64,000 nt of DNA, from assembly GCA_022701365.1 (NCBI GenBank), contig JAKUHH010000229.1, positions 124,001 to 188,000 of the forward strand. The letters run 5' to 3'. Below, piece by piece: positions 1-10,067 of the stretch. The position numbers and the translations under genes are program-made. The notes beneath the pieces are model-generated. The model was not told the origin of the DNA. It was given only the letters and a program-made list of their open reading frames with translations, and searched no databases. Every line of letters begins with the position of its first letter. Positions within the stretch are counted from its first letter, which is position 1. The DNA is from Mycocentrospora acerina. Lineage: Eukaryota; Ascomycota; Dothideomycetes; Pleosporales.

Positions 1-479
1 TGAAGGGTGTTGGTGGCGGTGTTTACCTACTCGATACGCCTGGTGTATTCATCCCATATGTCCCTGACGCGGAGGCCATGATGAAACTTGCGCTCTGCGG
101 CAGTGTCAAAGACACTATCATCCCGCCCGTTATGTTGGCGGATTACCTCCTCTTTCACATGAACCTCGTGGATCCGAAGTTGTACAGCGAGTTTGCACCA
201 GGGCCCACCAATGACATCGTTGAATTGCTTGAGTCGATGGCGCGAAAGACAGGGAGATTAGGTAAGGGCGGCGCTGTCGATACCGAGGCTACTGCATTGT
301 GGATGATTCAGAAATGGCGAACTGGATACTTAGGAAAGTTCCTTTTGGATCCAGTAGAGGAAGGAAGTCTGGAAAAAGCAAAGATTGAGGAAGAGGATGC
401 GCAGCCGAGTTTTAATCAGGCAAAGAGAGTCGAGAGGGAAAGGAGAAGAGCAAGGAATAAAGCTAGGGGTGAAAAGTGA
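1..479 (+). CDS. MTG1: Mitochondrial ribosome-assembly GTPase 1, 3' part (partial)
   Basis: The frame is open from base 3 and stops at 477-479, so the gene is cut by the left window edge and its start is outside. The first visible residues carry the G3 switch motif DTPG (LLDTPGVF), followed by an Ala/Met-rich helix and the text LALCGSVKDTII...LADYLLFHMN that is typical of the region after the G domain of the MTG1/RbgA (YlqF) family. These are circularly permuted GTPases that act on the mitochondrial large ribosomal subunit at the inner membrane. The C-terminal tail is basic and Arg-rich (ERERRRARNKARG), consistent with rRNA contact. The closing segment has the family's usual organisation, so the 3' end looks complete. 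Identification is by family motif recognition; the P-loop lies outside the window. Confidence 0.88.
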   Translation, partial: KGVGGGVYLLDTPGVFIPYVPDAEAMMKLALCGSVKDTIIPPVMLADYLLFHMNLVDPKLYSEFAPGPTNDIVELLESMARKTGRLGKGGAVDTEATALWMIQKWRTGYLGKFLLDPVEEGSLEKAKIEEEDAQPSFNQAKRVERERRRARNKARGEK

Positions 480-1209
480 GATGTATTGGTTACTGATCAA
501 GTAAGTCTAGAGATCGGAGAAGAAAGGCGCGGGATTTACGAAACTGCAGCTCTAAGGTTGGTAGAGTGGTGACGAAGAATCAAAGCCAGGACGCGCCAAA
601 CAAGTCGTCATTACCAACGATGGCTCAGTCTTTGCAGGACGACCGAAAGCTTATCTTCTTCCCATCAAGAAGAGAATACCGGATTTCAGAGCCATCGCAA
701 TCTCAACTACTAAATAGTTAAAGCAGCTGTGCTATTGTGGAATGCAAAAGCAGAACCTCTGCTTACTTCAGAAAAAGACGACTCACTTATCACATGTATA
801 GATGTGCCAGTGACAAGTCGGTCACAATCAAGCCTAGGTTATAGTAAACCTTTTCAGAAGGTGCAAAACAAAGATATAACAACTACACCGTCAAAGAGTC
901 TAGAACAAAAGACAGCAGTGGAAAATTTTACCGCGATGCACCTTTATGCTGCAATTACATATCCCGCAGGGGTGCTAAGATAAACTATCCTGTCGGTAGC
1001 AACATGTTCAAGTTACTTGATAACCTTCTAGATCTTTTAGATGTACATTTGACCTAATTGTTCCAAAAATGTTCAAACGTCCATGAATGTTACCATTGAT
1101 CATAGTTACCTTCCGTAGGCTTCCTGAGTCCGTACAACGTGTAGTATTCTACATAGAGTGCTATAGCCTGTGACACAGAACTTCAGGATCGTGCATGAGA
1201 ACACAAAAC
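480..1209. other. Convergent 3' spacer between MTG1 and the TAP-type peptidase
   Basis: This 730-bp spacer separates two genes transcribed toward each other. The longest open frame (729-983, +) lacks any recognisable motif and looks like chance coding. I see nothing else in it. Confidence 0.5.
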
Positions 1210-2961
1210 TTACAAAGCTTCGGATACTGAGAATGGCATAGGTAGCGCAGTCCCAGAAGACCGCAAAACCCCGCTGGTATAATCGAAAAGCGACCATGCC
1301 CTGAGCAAGATGGGTTTGGTGTCTGTCAAGCATACTGTGTCTCGCGGCGGCAGAGTTCCATCCTCGAAGTACTTCTTGGTGTACTGGTTGATGCATTGCG
1401 ACTGCATAGAACCAACGCAATGTCCTACGGCATTTTGCTCTAGTAGTACTGCACGCTCGAACTGAGATTGCAGCTTTTGCGCACTTTTCAGTGGGGTTGC
1501 CACATCGTACCTATTGCTTAGTATAAGCATCGGATTCCTGGTGTATGCGCCGAATGTTCCGTTAAACTTCTGGCTAGGTGGCGGTCTAAATGGCCAATTG
1601 CTGCATAAAGCTGACCTCCGAGCGAATAGGTCACCGGCATACTTGCTCAAGTTATTGCCTTCTTCCAAAGATTGGATGTAATCAGCAGGCGTAGATGTGT
1701 TGTAGCGTGCATCTGCGTCAGTACAAATTATGGGGGTCTCTCCGAATGGATTGTTTCCGGCGTCGCTGAAGCGTTTAGACAATTTCGCCAGCTCGCGCTT
1801 GGTGCACCTAGTACAGATAGGGGGTTTCATAAAGCTCCGGCTTATAAATTCGGTTGCCTTTTTATTGTTGCCTTCGATACCGGCCAACATCTGGGCAAGC
1901 GTTTTGAATTTCTCGTGCCCAACATATGCCATTGACATCATCATTTCCCTGACTTGCACGTCTGAGATGAAAACTGGCTTGTCGATAGGGAAGCGGCCCA
2001 ACTTGAGTCTGATTGGGTTCTCTTGGAGTCTGCTTATCAGCTTTTCGAGCCTTGCCTTAACTTTTGCGGGAGAATCTTCCCAGAAGCTGCACTTTCTCTG
2101 GCCTGCGGTTGAGCATTGCTTGAAAAATGCCTCAAAAACTTCATCTACACCGGCCATCATACCTGTGAATGTACCCATATAATGAGACTTGTCATCTACA
2201 ACGCCATCCAGGATCATAAGGCCTGTACGCTCTGGATATAGCGTAGCGAATGTTGCCCCCAAGGCCGTACCGTAGCTGTAACCAAGGTAATTAACCATAG
2301 CTTGTGCGGGATCGCTGCCATGTACAATAGCTTGTTTCTCCACAAAATTGAGCATATCTCTTGCAAGTGCAGGTGTACCAATATAACGAGCAGTGGAGTC
2401 TAGGTTTTGTTGACATCTGTTGCCCCACTCGTTACTATATTTCAAGGTATCGTTGATAGACTGTAGTGAAGATATAGGCTCTGGTTCTCTCTTAACTGCG
2501 AGCATGTTTGCCGCAACGCTATCGCCTTTGAAGCAATCTATATTTATTCCACTCTGTCCAATTCCTCGAGGATCGAATGATATAATGTTGTGTGTAGTTC
2601 CTATTACTGAGAGGAGATTGTGTATGGCGGAAGGAAAAGTTTTAGTGCCAGAAGCTCCGGGGCCCCCGAAGTTGACCAAAATATCCTTTGAATCTCTTGA
2701 AGGCTTGTGGGCTCGAATTTTTATGAAAGCAATAGCCGTGGTTCCTTGTTCAGGAAATTCATAATCTAAGGGGACCTCGAGACGCATGCAGAGAAGTTCA
2801 GTGCGATGAAGCACCATCCGGGGACATGGAACCCACTCGATATAGGTCTTTGCTGGAATGTCATCCCAATTGTTGTACTGGATGGTAGGCTCGGAAAGTG
2901 GAAAGCCTATAGCCATTGTGAACACACTGGCAAGCGTGAGTAGCGAGGTGACGAAATTCAT
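1210..2961 (-). CDS. Secreted alpha/beta-hydrolase peptidase, TAP family
   Basis: This is an intronless 583-residue protein with a hydrophobic N-terminus (residues 3-20) that reads as a signal peptide. An oxyanion-type loop FGGPGASG lies at about 98-105, and the nucleophile elbow GYSYG puts the catalytic Ser at about 229. Near the C-terminus the text NRYDVATP supplies the likely Asp and VGHCV the likely His, giving a complete Ser-Asp-His triad. This order matches the tripeptidyl aminopeptidase family (alpha/beta hydrolase fold plus TAP-like C-terminal domain). Members release short peptides from N-termini or act as proline-type peptidases; many fungal ones are secreted. Several Cys pairs fit an extracellular enzyme. 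The start was chosen because it gives the signal peptide directly. Exact substrate cannot be told from sequence. Confidence 0.85.
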   Translation of the reverse strand: MNFVTSLLTLASVFTMAIGFPLSEPTIQYNNWDDIPAKTYIEWVPCPRMVLHRTELLCMRLEVPLDYEFPEQGTTAIAFIKIRAHKPSRDSKDILVNFGGPGASGTKTFPSAIHNLLSVIGTTHNIISFDPRGIGQSGINIDCFKGDSVAANMLAVKREPEPISSLQSINDTLKYSNEWGNRCQQNLDSTARYIGTPALARDMLNFVEKQAIVHGSDPAQAMVNYLGYSYGTALGATFATLYPERTGLMILDGVVDDKSHYMGTFTGMMAGVDEVFEAFFKQCSTAGQRKCSFWEDSPAKVKARLEKLISRLQENPIRLKLGRFPIDKPVFISDVQVREMMMSMAYVGHEKFKTLAQMLAGIEGNNKKATEFISRSFMKPPICTRCTKRELAKLSKRFSDAGNNPFGETPIICTDADARYNTSTPADYIQSLEEGNNLSKYAGDLFARRSALCSNWPFRPPPSQKFNGTFGAYTRNPMLILSNRYDVATPLKSAQKLQSQFERAVLLEQNAVGHCVGSMQSQCINQYTKKYFEDGTLPPRDTVCLTDTKPILLRAWSLFDYTSGVLRSSGTALPMPFSVSEAL

Positions 2962-4450
2962 GATGAGCAGTCGTTTCTGCCAGAAGCTGTTGGAAGTGGA
3001 ATTGGAATACCGACAAAATGATGGAGTTGGCCTCTCCTTTTATAACTTTCCTTTGATATTTTCAACTAGAATAATTCATTAATATTTTTACTAGAATTTT
3101 TGAATCCAATAGATGTTCTGTTCACAATCGGCACACTCTCGCGGAACCATATGATCATACTCATTTTACACCATGGACCAACGAAAAAATTCCCCGAATT
3201 AGCTAGTGTATTTTGAACCAAGGATCAAGAGTAACCGCTGATTTCTTGTTTGTCACGAAGTAGAAGAAAACCCATTCAGTTGGCTGTAAGCGTTGCATTT
3301 GAGAAGTGCCAATTATAGGTGAAATGCCTTCTCGGGCGTGTACCAGTTTTTGACGGGAACAAACCAAAGTTTAATTTTCATGTACATGCCTTAGGATCTC
3401 ATTTTTGGGACTCCAGGTTTGGATAGCGCTAACGTATCACAGATGAATGATTCTATCACTAGAAATTTAAATAAGAGGTATTCAGGTTACAGAAAAAAAT
3501 TCACAGCAAAAACGATATTCTCACAGCAGATTATTCTCCATTTTCGTTATCCTTCGCTCTTAAAATTTTCAACACTGCGATGATGGCTTGACCATTCAGC
3601 TAGACAGAGATCCTCTTATCCTCTCAGCTACAGCGATTTCACTTTACTCAACCCAACAGGAATAATAATTGTGTGACGGCCAACGCAATTCCTATGTTGA
3701 CTATCCTGACCCTTATTCACTGACAAGATTACGAACCATAGGAATTGAGCAAAGCAAGCGGTACACCGCTATCTACTTGAAAATATTTTTTCAAATGCAA
3801 AACTTGAGTAAATCCATCTTGTTTCCACGCCGGGAATTAAAGAATTATTTTTTCTTTTACCCAATTTAAACATACAGGCTGATAATACAACCAAGGGGTT
3901 CATTCCTATTATGCCAGCCACTGAGCCCCTGAGCCGCTTGATACGAATGAAATCATCACCACTGTGGATCCTCTCAATCACACGACGATCCAGACCTCTT
4001 TGGCGAGATCGAGTTCAAAGATGAAAGTGCGCCACATGGCGGCATATCGGCGAAAATCCTCTAGGAATTCACAAAATGTTGCTTCAATTATGATTTCCAT
4101 TAAATGTGTAGGGTCTTTGTCAGAGATGATGGAGCGGAATAGTATATGCTCCACAGTCTTTCAAGATGTCGATTAAGAAGCTCGCAACCAGAGGCATTCT
4201 ACGACATATTTACACTACTGACAACTTTGCAAGTATAAGGGATCACTTTTTGCTCTAGCTAGAATACAAACACCCAAAGAAAGTTTCCTACCATGCTAAG
4301 ACTTTAATTACCGCCGAGCTTTTGCGATTTACACATATGTGATGTCGTAAAAAATGAACCAGGGCGTCGATGATTGTCGAATAAAAACATGGAAGAACAG
4401 GAAATTAAATATCGGGTAAGAAATGGATATGTGTAAAAGAAGCGGATCAA
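2962..4450. other. AT-rich spacer upstream of the peptidase
   Basis: About 1.5 kb, noticeably more AT-rich than its neighbours, containing the peptidase promoter side and the 3' flank of the arrestin-like gene. No gene is supported. A minus-strand stretch at roughly 3900-4170 reads like broken coding text (see findings). Confidence 0.5.
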
Positions 4451-5839
4451 TTACGCCACATATGGTGGTGGAGGCACCTCTGAATCGCTTACACCGAACC
4501 TCCTTGACGGCCCACTGCTCTCTTCCTCTATCGGTGGCGGCGGAACATCCACGGTCCACCCAGAAACAATCTGGATCCGTTCTCTGCATCCTAGTGCCTC
4601 GAATTCATGCTTTGCGCACTCGCCCCAGATATACACCTGCACTTCATGTTCCAGCGTGAGCCCGTAGCTTGTGAAGCTGGGGATAAAGTCGTCGTCTGCA
4701 ATCGCCAATTGCACACCGGCGATATCAGTAAGATTCATTTTATCCGAGAGTAGCTCTTTGTCATCAGAGCTGAACTTCTTATCAACAAGAGTAATCTTTT
4801 TGCTAACAGTGTGTGTTTCTTCATTCTTGGTCAGTCGTCCCGGTTTCGTCGTCTGAGGAATGAAAACATTGAAGTTGGATGTAATTTGGACTTTGATACG
4901 ACGTAAGAATATCTTGGGTGGTTCTGGTATCGATTTAGAGCGCTCGAAATGTTCAAGATTGATTTTTATGGGGAAATCGGCACCAATCGTGATTATTCTG
5001 GCTGGGATGGCGAAAATGCTGAAGCGGACGAAAGGGACTTCGCTGTAGCTGTTGAGTCCAAAGAAGAGTTCCTTCTCTATCAAAAAATCCTTTACTTTAC
5101 CCCGTTTGCTGCTTGTCTCATAGTCGGGAAGCAGGTTGCGAGTGCGAATCAATTTATAGCGACAGAATTGTTTGGGAATGTTTGTACCGAAGTCGGTCAG
5201 CGGAAGAAGAAGAGAGGCATCGTACTGAGGTGCTGCAGGGACAAAGCGGAGCCCTTGGCGTGCCGAGGACAATTTTGTGTTGGAGCTGTCTACGGAAGAG
5301 CTCTCGACGCGGGCCTCTAGGTAGTATCTTACATACACCGCTTGAGGATCAGCGACGATAGGACCTAATTCCAAAGGGCCAGAACCAAATCTCGACAGGG
5401 TGTAACTGGGAGGAAGTGGAAATCCCGGAGAGTGCTGGAACCGAGGATGATTGAACTCATCTTGATAATGCCACCATTCTCTGTCCGGTGGTGGCGGTAA
5501 CTCTACGGTATGCGGAAATGTGAACTCGAAGGGCAGCTCGACCTTGCCGTCTTCAGCCGTGCCTCTGCGCCATATGTCAAGCCCATTTTCGGAATGTGAG
5601 GATTTGAACAGGTCTCGTGAGTACTTGAACAAATCAATCTTGATATGGGAGGCGTTGACATCGTAAAGGAGCGATGTCCCTGTGAAGGCCAGAGTCACAC
5701 GATGTGGTCTCGAATTTGGGTCGATACGAACAGTGCCATGAATATAGTCGCCAGATGTGAAGTGCCGGCTTGGGTCGCCGAATATGTCAACGAAAATAGC
5801 GCTCTCCCTACTGTTAACCTGTGGTGGTGCAACAGCCAT
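4451..5839 (-). CDS. Arrestin-like protein with C-terminal PY motif
   Basis: A 462-residue intronless protein. I place the start at the Met that begins MAVAPPQVNSRESAIF, because the upstream in-frame extension (to 5884) is hydrophobic and not family-like. The N-terminal half (about 10-190) resembles the arrestin N-terminal fold (AIFVDIFGDPSRHFTSGDYIHGTV as spaced elements: beta-strand text, then a Gly/Asp turn), and a second beta-rich half follows at about 220-400. The protein ends in VPPPPYVA, a PPxY motif of the kind bound by WW domains of Rsp5/NEDD4 ubiquitin ligases, with a second Pro run upstream. Fungal alpha-arrestins use such motifs to recruit the ligase to plasma-membrane transporters. 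Which transporter this one serves is not visible. Family assignment is by fold-level resemblance. Confidence 0.72.
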   Translation of the reverse strand: MAVAPPQVNSRESAIFVDIFGDPSRHFTSGDYIHGTVRIDPNSRPHRVTLAFTGTSLLYDVNASHIKIDLFKYSRDLFKSSHSENGLDIWRRGTAEDGKVELPFEFTFPHTVELPPPPDREWWHYQDEFNHPRFQHSPGFPLPPSYTLSRFGSGPLELGPIVADPQAVYVRYYLEARVESSSVDSSNTKLSSARQGLRFVPAAPQYDASLLLPLTDFGTNIPKQFCRYKLIRTRNLLPDYETSSKRGKVKDFLIEKELFFGLNSYSEVPFVRFSIFAIPARIITIGADFPIKINLEHFERSKSIPEPPKIFLRRIKVQITSNFNVFIPQTTKPGRLTKNEETHTVSKKITLVDKKFSSDDKELLSDKMNLTDIAGVQLAIADDDFIPSFTSYGLTLEHEVQVYIWGECAKHEFEALGCRERIQIVSGWTVDVPPPPIEEESSGPSRRFGVSDSEVPPPPYVA

Positions 5840-6472
5840 CACAGCTTGGAGACAAGAAAACAATAGATAAAAGTCAAGAAACAAACAACAGACTTGAGAA
5901 GAACGATGTGAAAGAATAGTAGTTGTAACTGTTGAAAGTAAAGTTGATCCTGAGAGACAAAGGTGCTTCTCGGCGAGGTTATGACACGGCCCAATCTTGT
6001 AATTTGACCTGGTACGGCTTCCGATTTGTCAATTAGGTCATTTCTACACTTGGCTAAGATACTGCGCCTTGTGCGCGGAGGTGCGGCATTCAGATGACTG
6101 CCTTGAAGTGGAGCAGGTAGGCGATACGTGTCATCACGCGTAACAATGCTTCATGAATAAGGGTTGAAGAGACAAGCGTGTGAGCTGGGTGTTGTACGTA
6201 TTCACGTGCAGGGCCATATAGCTCCGCAAAGCCCTCTTATCTCAATCGCATTTTGACGGGGCAGCTCATCTAGAGTCTCCTAAGCGTGATTTGAGCGTCG
6301 ATTTTGGTGATGGGCGATTGCGAATTGTCGTTGTTCTACGAGGTTGGTGTTGCTGGTGGTAGTGGTGAGGTCATGGATCGTCTGTCAATGTGGGAGGCGC
6401 GACTCGCGACTTCGACTTTGATTTTCTGAAAACGACGTCTTGTCACCGCCGCATTCTCCACCAAACCCCACA
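5840..6472. promoter_or_regulatory. Divergent promoter, arrestin-like gene / CBP3
   Basis: A 633-bp head-to-head spacer that must hold both promoters. I see no conspicuous repeat or strong consensus element. Confidence 0.4.
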
Positions 6473-7494
6473 ATGGCATCCAACTACACCTGCACCGCCT
6501 GCTCACGAGCACTGTTCAAGTCATCTACTTCTGTCTTGCAGGTACTACGCCTCCGCCTTTTCATGTGTCCAAGAATTAACAGATCCAGCCTGCGAATAGA
6601 ACTTTCCGCAAAGCGCAACAAGCCTTTTCTACCACCACACCTAGCCTTTACAATGCGACGCGCAACCTTTTAGCTGATGTTAGGCCGGAGGCAATTAAGA
6701 AGCCACACCCTGTTGTGAAGTCTTCCATTACAGGCCTTGCGCAAAAGCTACGAGAAAAGGCCCCGTTGATGATCGAGCCATATGTCGCATACGGCGCAAC
6801 ACGCGAGCTCGTCAAAGAGTGTTCCAGGCCGGGTGAATACACGATACCTCAGGCGCTAGTTAAGAAAGGCGAGATACCCACCGATGAGAACGGTGTGCAT
6901 TTGGGCGAGGGCGAGGGATGGTGGTACGAGAGTAAGGCTTATGATAGACACCCAGCTTGGCCTGGAGGCTATGCTAACAAAATGGCAGCACTTGGCCTGA
7001 CACCTACGTTCTCCAACTGGACGCAGATCACCTTCATTCACATGTACATGCTTCAAGTCCGCTTCCGCATGTTTCCCGAGTCGCATGCAAAGGTCTGGAT
7101 CCAGCACCTCACTAATCAGGCCTTTTACGCTGCTGAGGACCGTCTCGTCATCTGGCACAAGTTCAACGCTAATTCGGTGCGCCAAAAACACCTGAAAGAC
7201 ATGTTCTCGCAGTGGCGTGCTGTGCTTCTGTCATATGATGAGGGGCTGGTAAAGGGCGATGCGATATTGGCTGCTGCAATCTGGAGGAACTTGTTTGGCT
7301 CCAGAGAGGACGTGGACTTCCAGCAGCTGGCGCAGATTGTGGGATACATGAGGAGGGAATTGAAGAGATTGGACATGGCGAGTGATGATGAGGTTGCGAA
7401 TGGAAAATGGAAATTCTCTGGTGACCCAGGCGAGGAGGCGGGGGTCGTCAAAGCACCCAGCAGGCTGATGGCCAGCGAAGGACTCAAGGCATGA
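6473..7494 (+). CDS. CBP3: Ubiquinol-cytochrome c chaperone Cbp3/UQCC1
   Basis: Two exons: 6473-6541 and 6589-7494, with a 47-bp intron (GTACTA...ATCCAG, branch-like ATTAAC). The spliced protein is 324 residues. The N-terminal ~60 residues are Ser/Thr/Arg-rich, fitting a mitochondrial targeting sequence. The conserved domain (about 130-290) includes FSNWTQITFIHMYMLQVRFR, KVWIQHLTNQAFYAAEDRL and WRAVLLSYDEGLVKGDAILAAAIWRNLF in short blocks that are diagnostic of the Cbp3/UQCC1 family. Cbp3 with Cbp6 binds newly made cytochrome b at the mitochondrial ribosome tunnel exit and supports its translation and bc1 assembly. The next gene downstream (CEG1) is in the same direction. Start and splice choice restore one continuous frame. 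Confidence 0.9.
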
Positions 7495-7863
7495 TCTGGA
7501 AAAGCAGATATTTGATCCGTCTGGTTCCTTCTGTACATTATGTGTTGTATCAAGAAACATGTAGGATGAGTATGAGATTAAATTGATGGCCATTATCCGC
7601 TATCCGTTCAAACACGAACATCCAGCGCATTGATATGGATAATCACTCCAAAAGTCTTTCGTCAGTAACCTTTTGAATCAATGGCATAGGAACATGACAT
7701 AAGCGAACTACTCGCTTGGCGCTGAGCTCCCTGGTGCTATGAAACGCGCATCTCGATGCTTCTTTGACTTAAAAACCCCTAACTCGCCTCTGAGGGCGTA
7801 TCCTCTTTCCCGTTGACTAACCCTCGAGTTTGCGGTCCAAAAATCACGCGCATATTGATCATC
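7495..7863. other. Spacer CBP3 - CEG1
   Basis: A 369-bp tandem spacer holding the CBP3 3' end and the CEG1 promoter. I see nothing distinctive in it. Confidence 0.4.
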
Positions 7864-9132
7864 ATGCCATCTGCCGCCCCCATTCACCATGCGCCGCCGC
7901 CGCAGATGCCAGGCTACCGCGTCGATGACCAAGACGCGCAGGTTCTCCGGGATACCGTCGCAAACATGATAGAACTGCGAGCCCAGCGCTTTCCAGGTGC
8001 ACAACCCGTTTCTTTTGCGCGGGAACACATTGCCGAATTACAGCGCGCCGAATACTTCATGTGCGAGAAGACGGACGGGTTGCGCTGTCTGCTATACATG
8101 TCCTTTACCGAAGACGCTTCTGGCCGCTTTGAACCCGTAACCTTCCTCATTGACCGCAAGAACAACTACTTCAATGTGCAGCCAGCGGTGCGCGTACCCT
8201 TCTGGGAGCAGCCCAAGAACCCCGAGGCATTCCTCTACGGCACCATCCTCGACGGCGAACTTGTTAACGACCAGTACCCCGGGGAAGCCACACCGCGCCT
8301 CATCTACTACGTCTTCGACTGTCTGACACTAAACGGAGACAACCTCACCCAGCGAACATTCGACAAGCGCTTCGCGCGCCTGCGAGACTGGGTCCTCGCG
8401 CCATACAACGCCTCGATCCCCAAAAACGTCGTAAACGTCGCACCGTTCCGCCTCCGAGAAAAGAACATGTGGCCACAGTACTCGTTCAAATACACCTTTG
8501 ACCAAGTGCTCCCCAATCTGCGGCACGGCAACGACGGCCTAATCTTCACCTGCAAAGGCACGCGCTACGAATTTGGCACCGACAGACACATTCTGAAATG
8601 GAAGCCCCCGCACGAAAACACAATCGACTTCAAGCTCCGCCTCGGCGAATTCCCTCTCCTCGACCCAGAAGACGGCGGCGACCCAATCCCCGACTACGAC
8701 GCCATCCCCGCTCCAATCACTCTCTTGGTCCAACACAACAAAAACCACTACGAGCCCTTTGCCACCCTCGCCCTCACTCACCAAGAATGGAATATACTCA
8801 AATCACTCAACCAGCGCCTCGACGGCCGCATAATAGAATGCTACCGCACCCCTGCCGGCCAGTGGAAATACAAAGCCGAAGGCGACGGCACCCCCCGATG
8901 GCGCGACGACAAGAAAGACGCAAACCACATCTCCACAGTGAGGAGCGTAGTCGCCAGCATCGAAGATCCAATCACAGAGGAGGAGTTGCGCTCTCTAGAG
9001 CCGAAAATCAAGGAGGCCGTGTACCGCATGCAGGGGAGGGAGATGCCCAAGGCGGAGGGAGAGAACCAGGCGAAGAAGAGGAAAATGGACGATGCGGGGT
9101 TCAATAGGAATGGCGCTGCGAATGGGCATTAG
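7864..9132 (+). CDS. CEG1: mRNA guanylyltransferase (capping enzyme alpha subunit)
   Basis: An intronless 422-residue protein. The nucleotidyltransferase motifs occur in order: motif I KTDG with Lys at about 69 (covalent GMP site), motif III-type ILDGELV at about 125-131, motif IV DGLIFTCKG, motif V ILKWKPPHENTIDF, and a C-terminal OB-fold ending in the motif VI-like WRDDKKDANHISTV. It transfers GMP from GTP onto the 5' diphosphate end of nascent RNA polymerase II transcripts, in the nucleus and on the Ser5-phosphorylated CTD. The tail is basic (KKRKMDD), a plausible nuclear signal. Start is the first ATG (MPSAAPIHH); the open frame extends a few codons upstream without an ATG. Length matches fungal Ceg1. 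Confidence 0.95.
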   Translation: MPSAAPIHHAPPPQMPGYRVDDQDAQVLRDTVANMIELRAQRFPGAQPVSFAREHIAELQRAEYFMCEKTDGLRCLLYMSFTEDASGRFEPVTFLIDRKNNYFNVQPAVRVPFWEQPKNPEAFLYGTILDGELVNDQYPGEATPRLIYYVFDCLTLNGDNLTQRTFDKRFARLRDWVLAPYNASIPKNVVNVAPFRLREKNMWPQYSFKYTFDQVLPNLRHGNDGLIFTCKGTRYEFGTDRHILKWKPPHENTIDFKLRLGEFPLLDPEDGGDPIPDYDAIPAPITLLVQHNKNHYEPFATLALTHQEWNILKSLNQRLDGRIIECYRTPAGQWKYKAEGDGTPRWRDDKKDANHISTVRSVVASIEDPITEEELRSLEPKIKEAVYRMQGREMPKAEGENQAKKRKMDDAGFNRNGAANGH

Positions 9133-10067
9133 ACGGTACTTTTTTTTTGGGGGGGAGGGCAGAGTCGATTGGGTAAGGAAAAAAGAAAAGCAGGAAGAAT
9201 AGGAGAGGCGTTTTTTTTGCTATTGTTTTAGAAACCAGATACCCGCGAATTTGTTCGCAATGTATGTTATGAATACACTTTTGTTCCTTTTTTTTCTTCT
9301 CCTCCTTCTCTACATTCTATACAAAACAGTCGGTAGTCCGTAATTGGTACACAACACTGATTGATGTAAACATCCAAAGCATAAAAAAGAGAATAAATAG
9401 CAGGAGAGCAGTAATGACATGCTAGAATTTTTTCCATTCTATCTGCTCTACTCCCCCAAGATGTTTCTTCGCCAAAAATAAACAGACAAAAAAAGAGAGA
9501 GAGGGGAAAAAATAAACATAAAAAAAAGAAAGCCATCTCACATTCCCCAGAGAAAGCATCCCATGATCCCGACTTTTTGTACCGCCTTCTCTCACATGTG
9601 CTAAACTCGTCCCTTGCATATCTGTACAACATCACACCTTCCACCTTCGTAATTCGACATGTGAGTAAACCACACATGTGCCTGCTCGGAGCAAGGATAA
9701 CCGAAAAAAAAACTTTGCGAACAAAACGCTAGATCGTGGTGAAGCGAGTGGCATGAGCAAGCGAACGCTTGAAGCAACTTGCTCAAAAACAGAACCAAAG
9801 GAAACAAACATGCACATCGTAAATACGGTAGGCCTGCTCCGTTCTCTCTAGTATCAGGAAATTTCTACCAAAAAAATGGAAGATAAGGCGATGCTACGAC
9901 ACATTGACGCAACACGCTCCTGGTTCGATCGTGTGTCAAACAATCTTTTACAAGAAGTGAATGATATCTCGCAACGCTGTACGTGCTGATCAAAATGATG
10001 AAATTGACTGCGAACAACATCAAAAGATATTCGATACACATCCAGTCCTCATCTCTACGCAATGCAA
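9133..10067. other. Convergent 3' spacer CEG1 / PUF gene
   Basis: This 935-bp spacer between convergent genes is rich in A and T homopolymer runs, for example poly-T near 9141 and 9280 and poly-A near 9481-9530. It probably holds the 3' UTRs of both genes; no coding signal is supported. Confidence 0.5.

Noticed and set aside
1210..2961. Lipase or plain esterase reading of the minus-strand hydrolase
   Set aside because: The FGGPGASG loop, GYSYG elbow and C-terminal TAP-type NRYDVATP...GHCV arrangement fit the tripeptidyl aminopeptidase family better.
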